The notes beneath the pieces were generated by a model that was given only the letters and a program-made list of their open reading frames with translations, ran no database searches and was not told the DNA's origin. Below, one piece after another: positions 27,523-35,852 of a DNA stretch of 64,000 bases. A program made the translations under genes and the position numbers. Origin of the DNA: Pseudoclavibacter endophyticus. Lineage in GTDB: Bacteria; Actinomycetota; Actinomycetes; Actinomycetales; Microbacteriaceae. The stretch is from NCBI RefSeq assembly GCF_008831085.1, contig NZ_WBJY01000002.1:248001-312000 (forward strand), in the 5' to 3' direction. Within the stretch, counting starts at the first letter, position 1; each line of letters begins with the position of its first letter.

Positions 27523-28893
27523 ATGATCATGTCTACCGACCACCCGGCCTTGGACACGGAGGTCATCTCGAGGCTGCACGAAGTCGTCGCCGACCTCGGC
27601 CGCGTCGGCGCCTTGTGGGGGCCGGAGCAGCTCCAGAGCAACCGTGATGCGGAGGCGCTGGCCAAGGTCGTCGAGCGCCTGCGGAACATGTACCCGTACG
27701 GTGACCCTCGCTATATCGGCCAGATTCTCAAGCCGCCGCATCCGGTGGCCTGGGCCGCGTACGCGGCCACCGCCCTCATCAATCCGAACAACCACGCACT
27801 TGACGGCGGCCCTGCGACCGCGCAAATGGAGAAGGAGGCCGTCGAGGAGCTGGCGCGAATGTTCGGGATGCCGCGGCATCTCGGCCATCTCACGTCGTCC
27901 GGCACGATCGCCAATCTCGAAGCGCTTTATGTGTCGCGCGAACTGCAACCTGATGGTGTGGTCCTCTCGAGTGAGGCAGCGCACTATACGCACAAGCGGA
28001 TGTGCGACCTGCTCGGCGTTCGGCACGAGACCGTCGCACAGGACGGGTCGGGGCGCATGGATGTCGAGGCCCTCGCCCAACGGCTGGAGAAGGGCGGCGT
28101 CTCCGTCGTCGTCGCCACGCTCGGGACGACGAGTCTCGGCGCGCTCGACCCGGTCCATGAGATCGTCGAGCTGGCGCGCGAGCACGGCGTACGGGTCCAC
28201 GTGGATGCTGCCTACGGCGGCTTCCATACGCTCCTGGCTGGAGCGTCGCCCGCGGTCGACCCGAGCCCCTTCGCCGCGCTCCCGCACGTCGACTCAATCG
28301 TGGTCGACCCGCACAAGCACGGTCTCCAGCCGTACGGGTGCGGCAGCGTACTGTTCGCCGACCCGGGCGTTGGGCGGCTGTACGCACATGATTCGCCGTA
28401 CACGTATTTCACGTCGGACGAACTGCACTTGGGCGAAATCAGCCTTGAATGCTCTCGAGCCGGGGCCTCCGCGGCGGCGTTCTGGGCGACGATCCAAGCC
28501 TTGCCGCTGAACGCCGACGGACTCGGCCGAGGTCTCCGTGATGGACGCCGTGCGGCGCTACGGGTCGCGGAGCGCCTCAACGAGGACCCGTCTGTTCGGC
28601 TGGTCGTGCAACCGGACCTCGACATCGTCTGCTACTACCCGTCGTTGTCCAGCGCATCGGCCGTCACTGCGGCGTCGGATGCGGTCTTCGACTCGCTGGC
28701 CCGGGACGGCTGGCACGTTGCAAAGCTCACCGTGGACGTGTCGTGGCTCAACGCCGCCGGCGGCGAACTGCAGCCGGATGCCGACAGCGTCACGGTGCTG
28801 CGAAGCTGCATCATGAAGCCGGAACACGTCGAGGTGGCCGATGATTTCGCAGACGCGGTGATCGGCGCCTTCCGTGGTGTTCGCTCGCCGTGA
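27523..28893 (+). CDS. PLP-dependent (group II) amino-acid decarboxylase
   Basis: 456 residues. The ATG at 27523 follows GGAG at five bases; a second ATG two codons later is possible. Fold-type-I PLP motifs: LTSSGTIANLEAL, ring-stacking His154 in SSEAAHYTHKRM, VVATLGTTSLGALDP, Asp228 in VHVDAAYGG (pyridine-N contact), and PLP-binding Lys265 in VVDPHKHGLQPYG. The pattern is that of group II decarboxylases acting on aromatic amino acids, glutamate, diaminobutyrate or histidine. In context it should turn an imported amino acid into an amine that the GS-like ligase and amine oxidase can process. Substrate specificity cannot be settled by eye. Confidence 0.88.
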   Translation: MIMSTDHPALDTEVISRLHEVVADLGRVGALWGPEQLQSNRDAEALAKVVERLRNMYPYGDPRYIGQILKPPHPVAWAAYAATALINPNNHALDGGPATAQMEKEAVEELARMFGMPRHLGHLTSSGTIANLEALYVSRELQPDGVVLSSEAAHYTHKRMCDLLGVRHETVAQDGSGRMDVEALAQRLEKGGVSVVVATLGTTSLGALDPVHEIVELAREHGVRVHVDAAYGGFHTLLAGASPAVDPSPFAALPHVDSIVVDPHKHGLQPYGCGSVLFADPGVGRLYAHDSPYTYFTSDELHLGEISLECSRAGASAAAFWATIQALPLNADGLGRGLRDGRRAALRVAERLNEDPSVRLVVQPDLDIVCYYPSLSSASAVTAASDAVFDSLARDGWHVAKLTVDVSWLNAAGGELQPDADSVTVLRSCIMKPEHVEVADDFADAVIGAFRGVRSP

Positions 28894-28965
28894 CGTCGTG
28901 AGTTTTTCGTCACGACGACAGCTGACCCCGACGACCGCGATCGCGGTCGTCGGGGTCAGCTGTCG
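28894..28965. terminator. Bidirectional terminator: 8-bp hairpin plus a perfect 50-base palindrome
   Basis: Bases 28894-28901 and 28910-28917 pair around a loop containing TTTTT. Bases 28916-28965 are a perfect palindrome of two 25-base arms with no loop, centred between 28940 and 28941, ending one base before the stop of the minus-strand gene. The two structures overlap by two bases, so they are alternatives at the junction. They separate the convergent decarboxylase and cyclodeaminase-like genes and should block transcription both ways. Confidence 0.85.
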
Positions 28966-28966
28966 G

Positions 28967-29938
28967 TCATGCGGTGAGCGTGAGGCGCTGACCGACCTGT
29001 CGGCGATTCGCGGCCTCAACGAGCTTCGTCACGAGTGCCAGGTCCTGGACGGGGACACCGACGGACTTGAAGACCGTTCGACCGTTCCAGGACTCATCGA
29101 ACCGACCGGGGTCAGCGAGGACTTCGCCGAGGGGCGTCATGTGCGGCAGGGGCGGACCGAGACGCTGCATCTCTCCCGAGAGCGTGGAGACGGCCTCGAC
29201 ATCATCGACAAAGATCCGGGCACCGTGCAGCACTTCGGCCGGCACCTCGTTCACGCGGGGCGTGCTCGAGCCGATCGCGTTCCAGTGCGCGTCCGGCCGA
29301 AGCCAGTCGGCGTGGATGAACGGCTCAGCGGTGCCGGTTGTCGTGGTGACGACGGCGGCCTGCCGAACGCCCGACTCGAGGTCGTCGACGACCTCGACCA
29401 CGATGCCTTCCGCAGCGAGCTGCTGTGCCAGCGCTTCGGCGCGCGCGACTCTCCGCGCCCAGAGGGACAACCGCCAGCCGAGACCGCTCAGCGCGCGAGC
29501 GTGGGCTGCGGCCTGGTGCCCCGCGCCGACGATCAGTAGTCGGCCGGAACCAATGCGGGCCAGTGTGCGCGTCGCCAAGGCTGTCTGCGCGGCCGTGCGG
29601 ATCTCCGTCACTGCACCGGCATCGGCGAACCCCCTGAGATGACCGTCGGATGCGTCGAAGAGCAACACCATGCCCTGGTGGGCCGGCAGACCGCGCTCGG
29701 GATTCGACGGGATGACGCAGACGACCTTGGCCGAGAACACCGGGTCGTCTTCAGCACGGAACGCCGGCATGATGCCGAGGACGCCATCGAGCTGTCGGGG
29801 ACTGAGTTCCGTGCGGACGTGTTGTCCGGCGATCCCCTTTGCTGACTGGATGAGGATGCGCCGAATCGCGTCCTCGACGTCGATGTCGGCAGCGAGCCGG
29901 AAAACCTCATCGCGGTTGAGGTAGATCGTCTCAGTCAC
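28967..29938 (-). CDS. Ornithine cyclodeaminase / mu-crystallin family protein
   Basis: 323 residues. The N-terminal substrate domain has YLNRDEVFRLAADIDVEDAI and GIMPAFRAEDD. The NAD(P)-binding domain begins GSGRLLIVGAGHQAAAHARALSGL (about residues 130-153), followed by WNAIGSSTPRVNEVPAEVL and FVDDVEAV, all hallmarks. The family includes ornithine cyclodeaminase, alanine dehydrogenase, ketimine reductases and opine-like synthases. It is the last gene of a minus-strand operon (SBP, permease, ATPase, creatininase homologue, this gene) and its start overlaps the creatininase-like stop by four bases. A role in deaminating or reducing a cyclic imine derived from the imported compound is plausible; true ornithine activity is only one option. 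Confidence 0.88.
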   Translation of the reverse strand: MTETIYLNRDEVFRLAADIDVEDAIRRILIQSAKGIAGQHVRTELSPRQLDGVLGIMPAFRAEDDPVFSAKVVCVIPSNPERGLPAHQGMVLLFDASDGHLRGFADAGAVTEIRTAAQTALATRTLARIGSGRLLIVGAGHQAAAHARALSGLGWRLSLWARRVARAEALAQQLAAEGIVVEVVDDLESGVRQAAVVTTTTGTAEPFIHADWLRPDAHWNAIGSSTPRVNEVPAEVLHGARIFVDDVEAVSTLSGEMQRLGPPLPHMTPLGEVLADPGRFDESWNGRTVFKSVGVPVQDLALVTKLVEAANRRQVGQRLTLTA

Positions 29939-30684
29939 GGCATCTCCCCGGCGAGCTCTCGCAGACGATCGGCGAGACCCCGGGATACCTGGTCGAGCAG
30001 AGAACGCCCGAGCTCCTCCGTGGCGGCCGCGGGCTGGTCCGTGTACCCGTCGATACCGGCCCAGATTTCCGGACCGTACACGCCGCGCCCAGGTTGCGGG
30101 GACTGATCGCCGGAACGGGTCTCGTGTCGCGGTGCGACCGTCTCCGCAAAGGTGAGCATGAGCGACGTCTCGAATTTGCCCGCATGGCCGGGAATCGGCA
30201 CGTCGGGCGCCGGATGCGCGAACTCCCAGTAGTCCAGTGCCGCGACAGTCATGCCGTGGCGCGATGCCAGCTCAGCGGCGGCCGCGTGACAGACCCCCGT
30301 GTTCCCGCCATGGCCGTTCACCAGCACCACTCGCCGGACGCCACTCGCGGACATGCTCGAAATCGCGTCGACCAGGACGCCGATCATCACGGGCGCGCTC
30401 AGCGAAATTGTGCCGCCGAACGGCAGATGATGCGCGGAACATCCGATGCGCAAGAAGGAGGCGAGGACGAACGGACGCGGGCTCTCGGGCGCTGCCAGCT
30501 CGAGTGCGCGTTCTGTGACAGTGCTCACGAGTGCGATGTCCGTGCCGGTCGGCAGATGGGGACCGTGCTGTTCGACGGCGCCGACCGGAACGATGACGAG
30601 CGCGTCCGCACCGACGTCGCGAACCTCGTGGCGGCGGAGGTCTTCCCAGCGCCTCCACGCAGAGGCGGCTCCGTGGTCGATCAT
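29935..30684 (-). CDS. Creatininase family amidohydrolase
   Basis: 249 residues. Metal-binding residues of the family are in place: Glu38 in [12 protein letters not shown], Asp49 in GTDIAL, the His pair 85-86 in [12 protein letters not shown] and Glu172 in [20 protein letters not shown] is the usual signature. Members hydrolyse cyclic amides (creatinine) or N-formyl compounds with two metal ions. The gene overlaps both neighbours by four bases (the ATPase stop upstream and the cyclodeaminase-like start downstream), so its product is made together with the importer. It is best read as the first enzyme acting on the imported substrate, probably opening a lactam or removing an acyl group. Confidence 0.88.
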   Translation of the reverse strand: MIDHGAASAWRRWEDLRRHEVRDVGADALVIVPVGAVEQHGPHLPTGTDIALVSTVTERALELAAPESPRPFVLASFLRIGCSAHHLPFGGTISLSAPVMIGVLVDAISSMSASGVRRVVLVNGHGGNTGVCHAAAAELASRHGMTVAALDYWEFAHPAPDVPIPGHAGKFETSLMLTFAETVAPRHETRSGDQSPQPGRGVYGPEIWAGIDGYTDQPAAATEELGRSLLDQVSRGLADRLRELAGEMP

Positions 30685-31469
30685 GCAAGCACCGCCGACA
30701 GGAACGCTCGCGTGCGTTCCTCCTTGGGGGTGTCGAGCAGTTCCGACGGAGAACCAACCTCGACGATTCGGCCCGCGTCCATGAACACGACGCGGTCGGC
30801 GACCTCTCTCGCGAACCCGATCTCATGGGTCACGACGAGCATTGTCGTGCTTCCCGATTGCGCGAGGTCTTTCATGACGGCGAGGACCTCGCCGACGAGT
30901 TCGGGGTCGAGAGCACTTGTTGGCTCATCGAACAGCATGACTTTCGGTTCCATCGCGAGTGCCCGAGCGATCGCGACGCGTTGCTGTTGCCCGCCGGAGA
31001 GCTGCGACGGGTAGTGATGCTCTTTTCCGCCGAGGCCGACCCGGTTGAGCAGTTCCTGTGCCGCCTTGCGCGCGTTGGCCTTCGAGATCCGCTTCGCCAG
31101 GATGGGCCCCAGCGTGATGTTGTCGATCGCGGTCATATGAGGGAACAGATTGAAGTTCTGGAACACCATGCCGATATCGACGCGCTGCTTGCAGGCCTCG
31201 TTTTCGCGGAGTTCGTGGAGGCGTCCTCCTGCGACGCGATACCCGACGAGGTCGTGATCGACCCAGATCTGACCCGAGTTGATCTCCTCAAGGTAGTTGA
31301 CGCAGCGAAGGAGGGTGCTCTTTCCTGAACCGGAGGGGCCGATGATGCAGACCGTTTCTCCCTGTGAGACCTCGAGATCGATGTCGAAGAGCACCTGGGT
31401 GCCGCCATAGGACTTGTTGACCTTGTCGATCTGGACGATGGCCTCGCGTCTGATGACTTGCTTGTTCAA
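30681..31469 (-). CDS. Polar amino-acid ABC transporter ATPase
   Basis: 262 residues from a probable TTG start at 31469, seven bases after AGGAGA; no ATG fits the domain start. Motifs: Walker [25 protein letters not shown], signature [15 protein letters not shown], Walker [15 protein letters not shown] and switch [16 protein letters not shown]. These match GlnQ/HisP-type ATPases for polar amino acids. It lies 11 bases after the permease gene and overlaps the creatininase-like gene. It energises uptake through the permease with the lipoprotein encoded upstream. Confidence 0.93.
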   Translation of the reverse strand: MNKQVIRREAIVQIDKVNKSYGGTQVLFDIDLEVSQGETVCIIGPSGSGKSTLLRCVNYLEEINSGQIWVDHDLVGYRVAGGRLHELRENEACKQRVDIGMVFQNFNLFPHMTAIDNITLGPILAKRISKANARKAAQELLNRVGLGGKEHHYPSQLSGGQQQRVAIARALAMEPKVMLFDEPTSALDPELVGEVLAVMKDLAQSGSTTMLVVTHEIGFAREVADRVVFMDAGRIVEVGSPSELLDTPKEERTRAFLSAVLA

Positions 31470-31480
31470 GACGGTCTCTC

Positions 31481-32368
31481 CTACTTCTCCGCGGTGCGGC
31501 GCTCGATGAAGTACTGGAACACGGAAACGACGATGATCACGACGATGTACCAAATGGTCGCGACGATGAGCAGTTCGATTGTGCGGTAGTTGACCCCCGA
31601 GATCGCCTGCGCAGCGGTCAAGAGGTCGCCGCCGGCGATGACCGAGACGAGCGCGGACATTTTCAGCATGGTGATGAACTCGTTGCCCATAGGCGGAATG
31701 ATGACTCGCATCGCCTGCGGGATTACGATATAGCGAAGCGTTTTTCCCCGGTCCAGGCCGAGGGCCATGGCAGCCGCATACTGGCCTCTGTTGACGGAGA
31801 GCAGGCCCGCACGAACGATCTCACTCATATAGGCGGAGGCCGCCAGGGAGAGGCCGACGACCGACGCCACAAACGGGGTGAACACCTGGTTGACCGGGAT
31901 GGAGAAGAAGACGATCTCGGTGAACGGGATTCCGAGGGTCAATTCCGTGACGAAGAGGCCGAGGTTGCCGACGAAGATGAGGAGAACGATGAGTGGTATC
32001 GCTCGGAAGAAGAAGACGTACGCGAATGAGACTCCGCTCACCACCTTGCTCTTCGACATCCGCAGAACGGCGGCGATAACTGCCAAGACGAGGGATATCA
32101 CGAGCGAGAGGGCGGTCAGCTGAAGCGTCACCCAGAGGCCATTGAGGATCGACCCGCTGAAAAGGTGAGAGGCGACGACTTCCCAGTGGATGTGCTCGTT
32201 CGTCGCCAAAGCCCAGGTAATCTGCAGGGCGATCAGTGCTACGATAACGGTGAGTACGCCTCGACCCCAATGGCGGACCGGCACGACTTTCGCGGAAAGA
32301 TCAACTTCCTCGCGAACCTGCCGCTCCATCTGGGTGATGACGCCCGTGTCCGGCGTCTCCTTATTCAT
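31481..32368 (-). CDS. Polar amino-acid ABC transporter permease
   Basis: 295 residues from an ATG at 32368; GAGGAG lies upstream and a GTG one codon earlier is possible. After a hydrophilic N-terminus there are about six membrane helices ([68 protein letters not shown]). The HisM/GlnP coupling loop [49 protein letters not shown] is complete. A single permease gene implies a homodimer in the membrane. A strong hairpin between the binding-protein gene and this gene may set their expression ratio. Confidence 0.93.
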   Translation of the reverse strand: MNKETPDTGVITQMERQVREEVDLSAKVVPVRHWGRGVLTVIVALIALQITWALATNEHIHWEVVASHLFSGSILNGLWVTLQLTALSLVISLVLAVIAAVLRMSKSKVVSGVSFAYVFFFRAIPLIVLLIFVGNLGLFVTELTLGIPFTEIVFFSIPVNQVFTPFVASVVGLSLAASAYMSEIVRAGLLSVNRGQYAAAMALGLDRGKTLRYIVIPQAMRVIIPPMGNEFITMLKMSALVSVIAGGDLLTAAQAISGVNYRTIELLIVATIWYIVVIIVVSVFQYFIERRTAEK

Positions 32369-32431
32369 CACATGCTCCTCGAATGTCGTTGGGGGTCCGG
32401 CCCCGCGTCGGCTGGTGACTCTTGTGCGCGC

Positions 32432-32464
32432 CGGGATCGCGCGACGTGCATCCGCGCGATCCCG
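32432..32464 (-). terminator. 12-bp hairpin in the SBP-permease spacer
   Basis: CGGGATCGCGCG at 32432-32443 pairs perfectly with 32453-32464 around a 9-base loop. It follows the binding-protein stop (32514) by about 50 bases within one operon. Such structures often stabilise or partly terminate the message so that binding protein exceeds permease. Confidence 0.7.
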
Positions 32465-32513
32465 ACTCATGCTGCTCGTTAGTTGCGGCCGGGTCGCCTG
32501 TCGTCGTTGTGCG

Positions 32514-33479
32514 TCACGCCGACTCGATCTCGCCCGCCGGGGTCTGCGTCAGCGGGTTGACGCCGATCAATTCGGTGTCCGGAATCTGATCGACGGCGTC
32601 ATATTCTGCGTAGATCGACTCGAGGCTTCCGTTCTCGTAGAGAACGAGCATTGCTTCCGCGAGCGCGTTGGCGAGTTCGGGGTTCTGCTTGCTGATGCCG
32701 ATCCCGGCGAGGCCCGAGTAGTACTCGAACGACTCATCCTCCGGCATCTGAACAGCCGTGAAGTCGTCGGGATGTTCGTTGGCGGTCCCTGACAGGACGG
32801 GATACGAGTCGATGCCGGCGTCGATGTTATTGGACAGAATCGCCGTGTGCTCGCTCCCTTGGAATTCGCTCACCTCGATCGCTGGTTGGCCCTGGCTGGT
32901 GCAGTAGTCCTCGCTCGCGTCGGCGAGGATCTCCGCGAAGATGGCGCCGACCGTAATGCCGATCCGCTTGCCGCACGCGGATTCCCAGCCACTGAGGTCG
33001 AGGGGATTTCCGGCCGGGACAAGCCAGCCGAGCACCGTTTGCGTGTAGGGAATGAGGTCGATGATCTCGCGTTCACGCTCTTCCGTGACGGAGGCCTGAC
33101 CCCAGATGAGGTCGTAGGTTCCTGCATCCAGGCCTGGAAGCTGCCCGGGCCACTGCGTGTTCACCCACTGGAACTCGACGCCGAGGAGCTCGCCCATCGC
33201 CTCTGCGAGATCCGGGGCTATGCCGTTGGCCTTCGTGGTGTCGGTCGTATCGGCGTAGAGGTTCGGAGGGTTGTCGAACGCGCCGGCGACACTGATGACC
33301 CCCGCCGCGCGGATGTGTTCGGGCAGCATGTCGTGAAGCTCTTGACTGAAGTCCTGGGTCTCGCCGGGCCCTTCGGCTTCGGACTGGCCCGCGCACCCTG
33401 CGAGCAAGAGCAGTGACGCGGCAGCGATGCCGGAGAGCGCTCGGGACGAGATTCGTGTATGAGGCTGCGCAGTGTTCAT
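32514..33479 (-). CDS. Amino-acid ABC transporter substrate-binding lipoprotein
   Basis: 321 residues. The lipoprotein signal ends in the lipobox LLLLAGC with the acylated Cys29, so it is anchored on the outer face of the membrane. The rest is a family-3 solute-binding protein: AAGVISVAGAFDNPP, GIAPDLAEAMGELLGVEFQWV, YDLIWGQASVTEERE, CGKRIGITVGAIF, EFQGSEHTAILSNNIDAGIDSYPVL and a C-terminal LANALAEAMLVLYENGSLESIYAEY. GAAAGG-type spacing to the start is good. It heads the operon SBP, permease, ATPase, creatininase, cyclodeaminase. Operator-like site E lies 82-95 bases upstream. The ligand is probably a polar or aromatic amino acid. Confidence 0.92.
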   Translation of the reverse strand: MNTAQPHTRISSRALSGIAAASLLLLAGCAGQSEAEGPGETQDFSQELHDMLPEHIRAAGVISVAGAFDNPPNLYADTTDTTKANGIAPDLAEAMGELLGVEFQWVNTQWPGQLPGLDAGTYDLIWGQASVTEEREREIIDLIPYTQTVLGWLVPAGNPLDLSGWESACGKRIGITVGAIFAEILADASEDYCTSQGQPAIEVSEFQGSEHTAILSNNIDAGIDSYPVLSGTANEHPDDFTAVQMPEDESFEYYSGLAGIGISKQNPELANALAEAMLVLYENGSLESIYAEYDAVDQIPDTELIGVNPLTQTPAGEIESA

Positions 33480-33560
33480 GGTCTTCCTTTCGAAGTTGGG
33501 CGGCGTGGCTGAGGAGGCGTCGTTGCTCTCCTTCGCCGTGCCCGGAGATCCATTGCGTTT

Positions 33561-33574
33561 CTTACAGTAACACT
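33561..33574 (+). promoter_or_regulatory. Operator-like site E (CTTACAGTAACACT)
   Basis: It contains TACAGTA, the core shared with sites A and D, and the inverted repeat CAGT-AAC-ACTG. It is located 82-95 bases before the binding-protein start, in a locally AT-rich stretch. Overall similarity to site D is only about 8 of 14 positions. Confidence 0.35.
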
Positions 33575-33819
33575 GCCGTGCTACCAAAAGATAGCGATCG
33601 TGTTACGCCTGATCGCCACGTCCGCTCGCCTCGCCGCTCCCGCGTCAGTGGCGCGCCCTCGTGCTCCGGGGCCTCGCTCGGGGGGGGGGCTGCGACCAGT
33701 GTCGCCAAGGGCATGCCGACGCGGGCGGTGTGCCGTCACGTGATCGGGTATCTGAGGCGTGCAGTTCTCGAGGGCTAGGAGCCGCAGGGACTGCGTGCCG
33801 CGGGGACTGCGTGCCGCAG

Positions 33820-33846
33820 GACTGCACGCCTCAATGGCGTGCAGTC
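33820..33846 (-). terminator. Hairpin after the XRE-cupin regulator gene
   Basis: An 11-bp perfect stem (GACTGCACGCC / GGCGTGCAGTC) with loop TCAAT lies 14 bases past the regulator stop. There is no T-run. Confidence 0.6.
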
Positions 33847-33859
33847 GCGGGGCGCGTCG

Positions 33860-34435
33860 CTACTCGACGACGGTCGCGGCCCTGGGGAACGTATGAACGA
33901 TGAAGACGGCGGCTTCCTGGTCTATCGCGCGCCACCGGTGCGTGCGGTCCGCCGGGTAGGTCGCGTAGTCGCCCGGGCCGAGGTCGACCTCGAGGCCGAC
34001 CGGGCCGGCCTCGATTCGGCCGGAGCGCACGAGTACGTGCTCACGCGCTCCGGAGCCGTGAGACGGCGATGTCTCGACGGCGTCCGGCTGAAAACGTTGT
34101 GAATGGATTTCAATCGATCCTGCTCCAACGACCATTCGCCGGAGGACAAAGCCCACGGATGCGTCGTCGGAGATGTCCTCTACGCCTTCGCCGTCGCGGA
34201 CGACGTCGATGACGGCCCGGGGGGACGATGCGATGAGCGATGTCACTTGAACGTCAAACGTGTCCGCGATCGCCACGAGCGTGTCGAGTGTCGGATTCGC
34301 ATGGCCCCGTTCGATCTTGAACAGGGTGGCCTTGGCGATCCCCGACCGGTCGCTGAGCTGGGAGAGGGAGAGGCCTCGGGTCTCGCGAAGCCGGCGAAGG
34401 TTCTCGGCGAGCGTGGCGGAGTGCGCGGACGACAT
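33860..34435 (-). CDS. XRE-family transcriptional regulator with cupin sensor domain
   Basis: 191 residues. Residues 10-65 are the helix-turn-helix LAENLRRLRETRGLSLSQLSDRSGIAKATLFKIERGHANPTLDTLVAIADTFDV. Residues about 110-185 form a cupin barrel (HGSGAREHVLVRSGRIEAGPVGLEVDLGPGDYATYPADRTHRWRAI). This PuuR-like layout is known from repressors of polyamine and amino-acid catabolism that bind a pathway metabolite. The gene is divergent from the FAA-hydrolase gene. The 107-base spacer contains operator-like site B, so autoregulation and control of the cluster are likely. Confidence 0.93.
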   Translation of the reverse strand: MSSAHSATLAENLRRLRETRGLSLSQLSDRSGIAKATLFKIERGHANPTLDTLVAIADTFDVQVTSLIASSPRAVIDVVRDGEGVEDISDDASVGFVLRRMVVGAGSIEIHSQRFQPDAVETSPSHGSGAREHVLVRSGRIEAGPVGLEVDLGPGDYATYPADRTHRWRAIDQEAAVFIVHTFPRAATVVE

Positions 34436-34484
34436 GTCTTCATGTTCGCAGAAATGGCATCGCCGGTATCGTCCTGGAGTGCTA

Positions 34485-34517
34485 TTTTAGGGATACGAGT
34501 ATACTCTTGTAGCAACC
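34485..34517 (+). promoter_or_regulatory. Operator-like site B (TTTTAGGGATAC...AACC)
   Basis: It shares the identical 12-mer TTTTAGGGATAC and the AACC end with site A at 24900-24932. It contains the perfect palindrome GAGTATACTC (34497-34506) and a -10-like TATACT. It lies between the divergent XRE-cupin and FAA-hydrolase genes. Confidence 0.6.
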
Positions 34518-34542
34518 ACGGACGACATCCCAGGAGGCCCCC

Positions 34543-35376
34543 TTGACGCAAGCTGTGCAGTTCGAGACCCAGGAAGGCCGCTTCATCGGTCGTCTCGACG
34601 GTGACACCATCACGACGGCCTACGACGCGCCCACGCCGGGGTTCATTCCCTCGGCTGAGAATTGGGCTGCGGTGGAGGCGGCCGCCGGTGCGGCGCACGC
34701 GGTCGAGGACGTCAAACTCCTCGCAACCGTGCGCCCCGGCAAGATCCTCGCGATCGGCCTCAATTACCAGACGCACGTCGAAGAGACGAACCTCGCCCGC
34801 CCCGACGTGCCGGTGGTGTTCGCGAAGTTCCCGTCGTCGGTCACCGGCCCCACCGATGACATCGTGATCCCGCGCGAAGAGACGCGAACCGACTACGAGG
34901 GCGAGCTTGGCCTCGTCCTGTCGAAGACGGGGTACCGCATTTCGAAGGAAGCGGCCTGGGACTACGTCGGTGCCCTCGTCGTCCTCAATGACGTTTCGGG
35001 CCGCCGCGCGCAGCTCGAGACGCCCATGCGTCAGTTCACGCTCGGCAAGTCCTTCGACACCTTCACGCCGGTCTCGGCGGCGACGAAGCCCGGCTCGCTG
35101 GCGGAGGCGAGCGAGCTTCAGGTCAAGACCACCGTCAGCGGCGAGGTGATGCAGGACGGCAACACCAACCAGCTGATCTTCGACATTCCGAGCATCATCG
35201 AGTACCTGTCGCGTGGCACGACCCTGGAGGCCGGCGACCTGATCGCCACCGGCACGCCGGGCGGCGTCGGTGACGAGCGCAAGCCCCCGCGCTACCTCGT
35301 GCCCGGAGACGTGGTCGAGGTGGAGATCCCCGGCGTCGGCAGCATCCGCAACGGCGTCCGCGCCGAGGACAGCTGA
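34543..35376 (+). CDS. Fumarylacetoacetate hydrolase (FAA) family protein
   Basis: 277 residues from a TTG start at 34543, six bases after AGGAGG; no closer ATG fits. The catalytic domain includes ILAIGLNYQTHVEE with His78, the metal ligands Glu119 and Glu121 in DYEGELGLVL and Asp150 in VLNDVSGR, then GKSFDTFTPVS, SGEVMQDGNT and GTPGGVG. The family comprises C-C hydrolases, decarboxylases and isomerases that process ring-cleavage products such as 2-hydroxymuconate derivatives, oxalocrotonate or acylpyruvates. With an extradiol dioxygenase in the same island it likely acts downstream of ring fission. It starts a plus-strand run with a cupin and a gamma-glutamyl hydrolase-like gene. Confidence 0.92.
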   Translation: MTQAVQFETQEGRFIGRLDGDTITTAYDAPTPGFIPSAENWAAVEAAAGAAHAVEDVKLLATVRPGKILAIGLNYQTHVEETNLARPDVPVVFAKFPSSVTGPTDDIVIPREETRTDYEGELGLVLSKTGYRISKEAAWDYVGALVVLNDVSGRRAQLETPMRQFTLGKSFDTFTPVSAATKPGSLAEASELQVKTTVSGEVMQDGNTNQLIFDIPSIIEYLSRGTTLEAGDLIATGTPGGVGDERKPPRYLVPGDVVEVEIPGVGSIRNGVRAEDS

Positions 35377-35462
35377 CCACGCGGGTGTCCGGCGGCGGCC
35401 GGACCATTCCGTCTGCCGCCGCCCATCCGCGCCAACGTTCCACACACATGAAGGAGGGCCCG

Positions 35463-35852
35463 ATGCGTGTCCTGCCCGAGGGCGACAAGAACTACGTCTA
35501 CGCCGGCCGATTCACCGGCCAGGTGCAGCTCGAGATGATCATCGAGGCGCCGACGCCCACCGACGTGGACCTGGCGCGGGTGCACCACACCGATGGTGCC
35601 GTCACCAAATGGCACAGGCACCCCGGCGGACAGATCATCGTGCTGCAGTCCGGCGTCGGCCGCGTCGGCAGCGCCGAGGGCACCTGGGCCGGGCTCGAGC
35701 CAGGCACCGCGATCGAGACCGTGCCGGGCGAGATGCACTGGCACGGGGCCGACGAGGGGCACGACTGCGTCTGGCTGTCGTTCGCGTACGGGGTCACCGA
35801 CTGGACCGATGCGAACCCGCTCGAGGGCGACGAGGCGCCCGCACGCGCATGA
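35463..35852 (+). CDS. Cupin-domain protein
   Basis: 129 residues; the ATG follows GGAGG by about six bases. It is a single beta-barrel cupin: VTKWHRHPGGQIIVLQSGVGRVGS (motif 1 with His-x-His) and PGEMHWHGADEGHDCVWLSF (motif 2), with His and possibly Glu as metal ligands. Such small cupins act as dioxygenases, isomerases or ligand-binding proteins; the reaction here is not identifiable. The stop overlaps the next start (ATGA), so it is coupled to the gamma-glutamyl hydrolase-like gene. Confidence 0.85.
   Translation: MRVLPEGDKNYVYAGRFTGQVQLEMIIEAPTPTDVDLARVHHTDGAVTKWHRHPGGQIIVLQSGVGRVGSAEGTWAGLEPGTAIETVPGEMHWHGADEGHDCVWLSFAYGVTDWTDANPLEGDEAPARA

Larger units (their letters stand above)
33480..33859. 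other. 380-base spacer upstream of the importer operon; no gene
   Basis: No credible coding region. It holds the promoter of the binding-protein operon with operator-like site E (33561-33574) in an AT-rich island, a run of ten G at 33680-33689, short direct repeats of GGGACTGCGTGCCGC near 33788-33816, and an 11-bp hairpin at 33820-33846 that probably terminates the XRE regulator gene. Confidence 0.7.
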
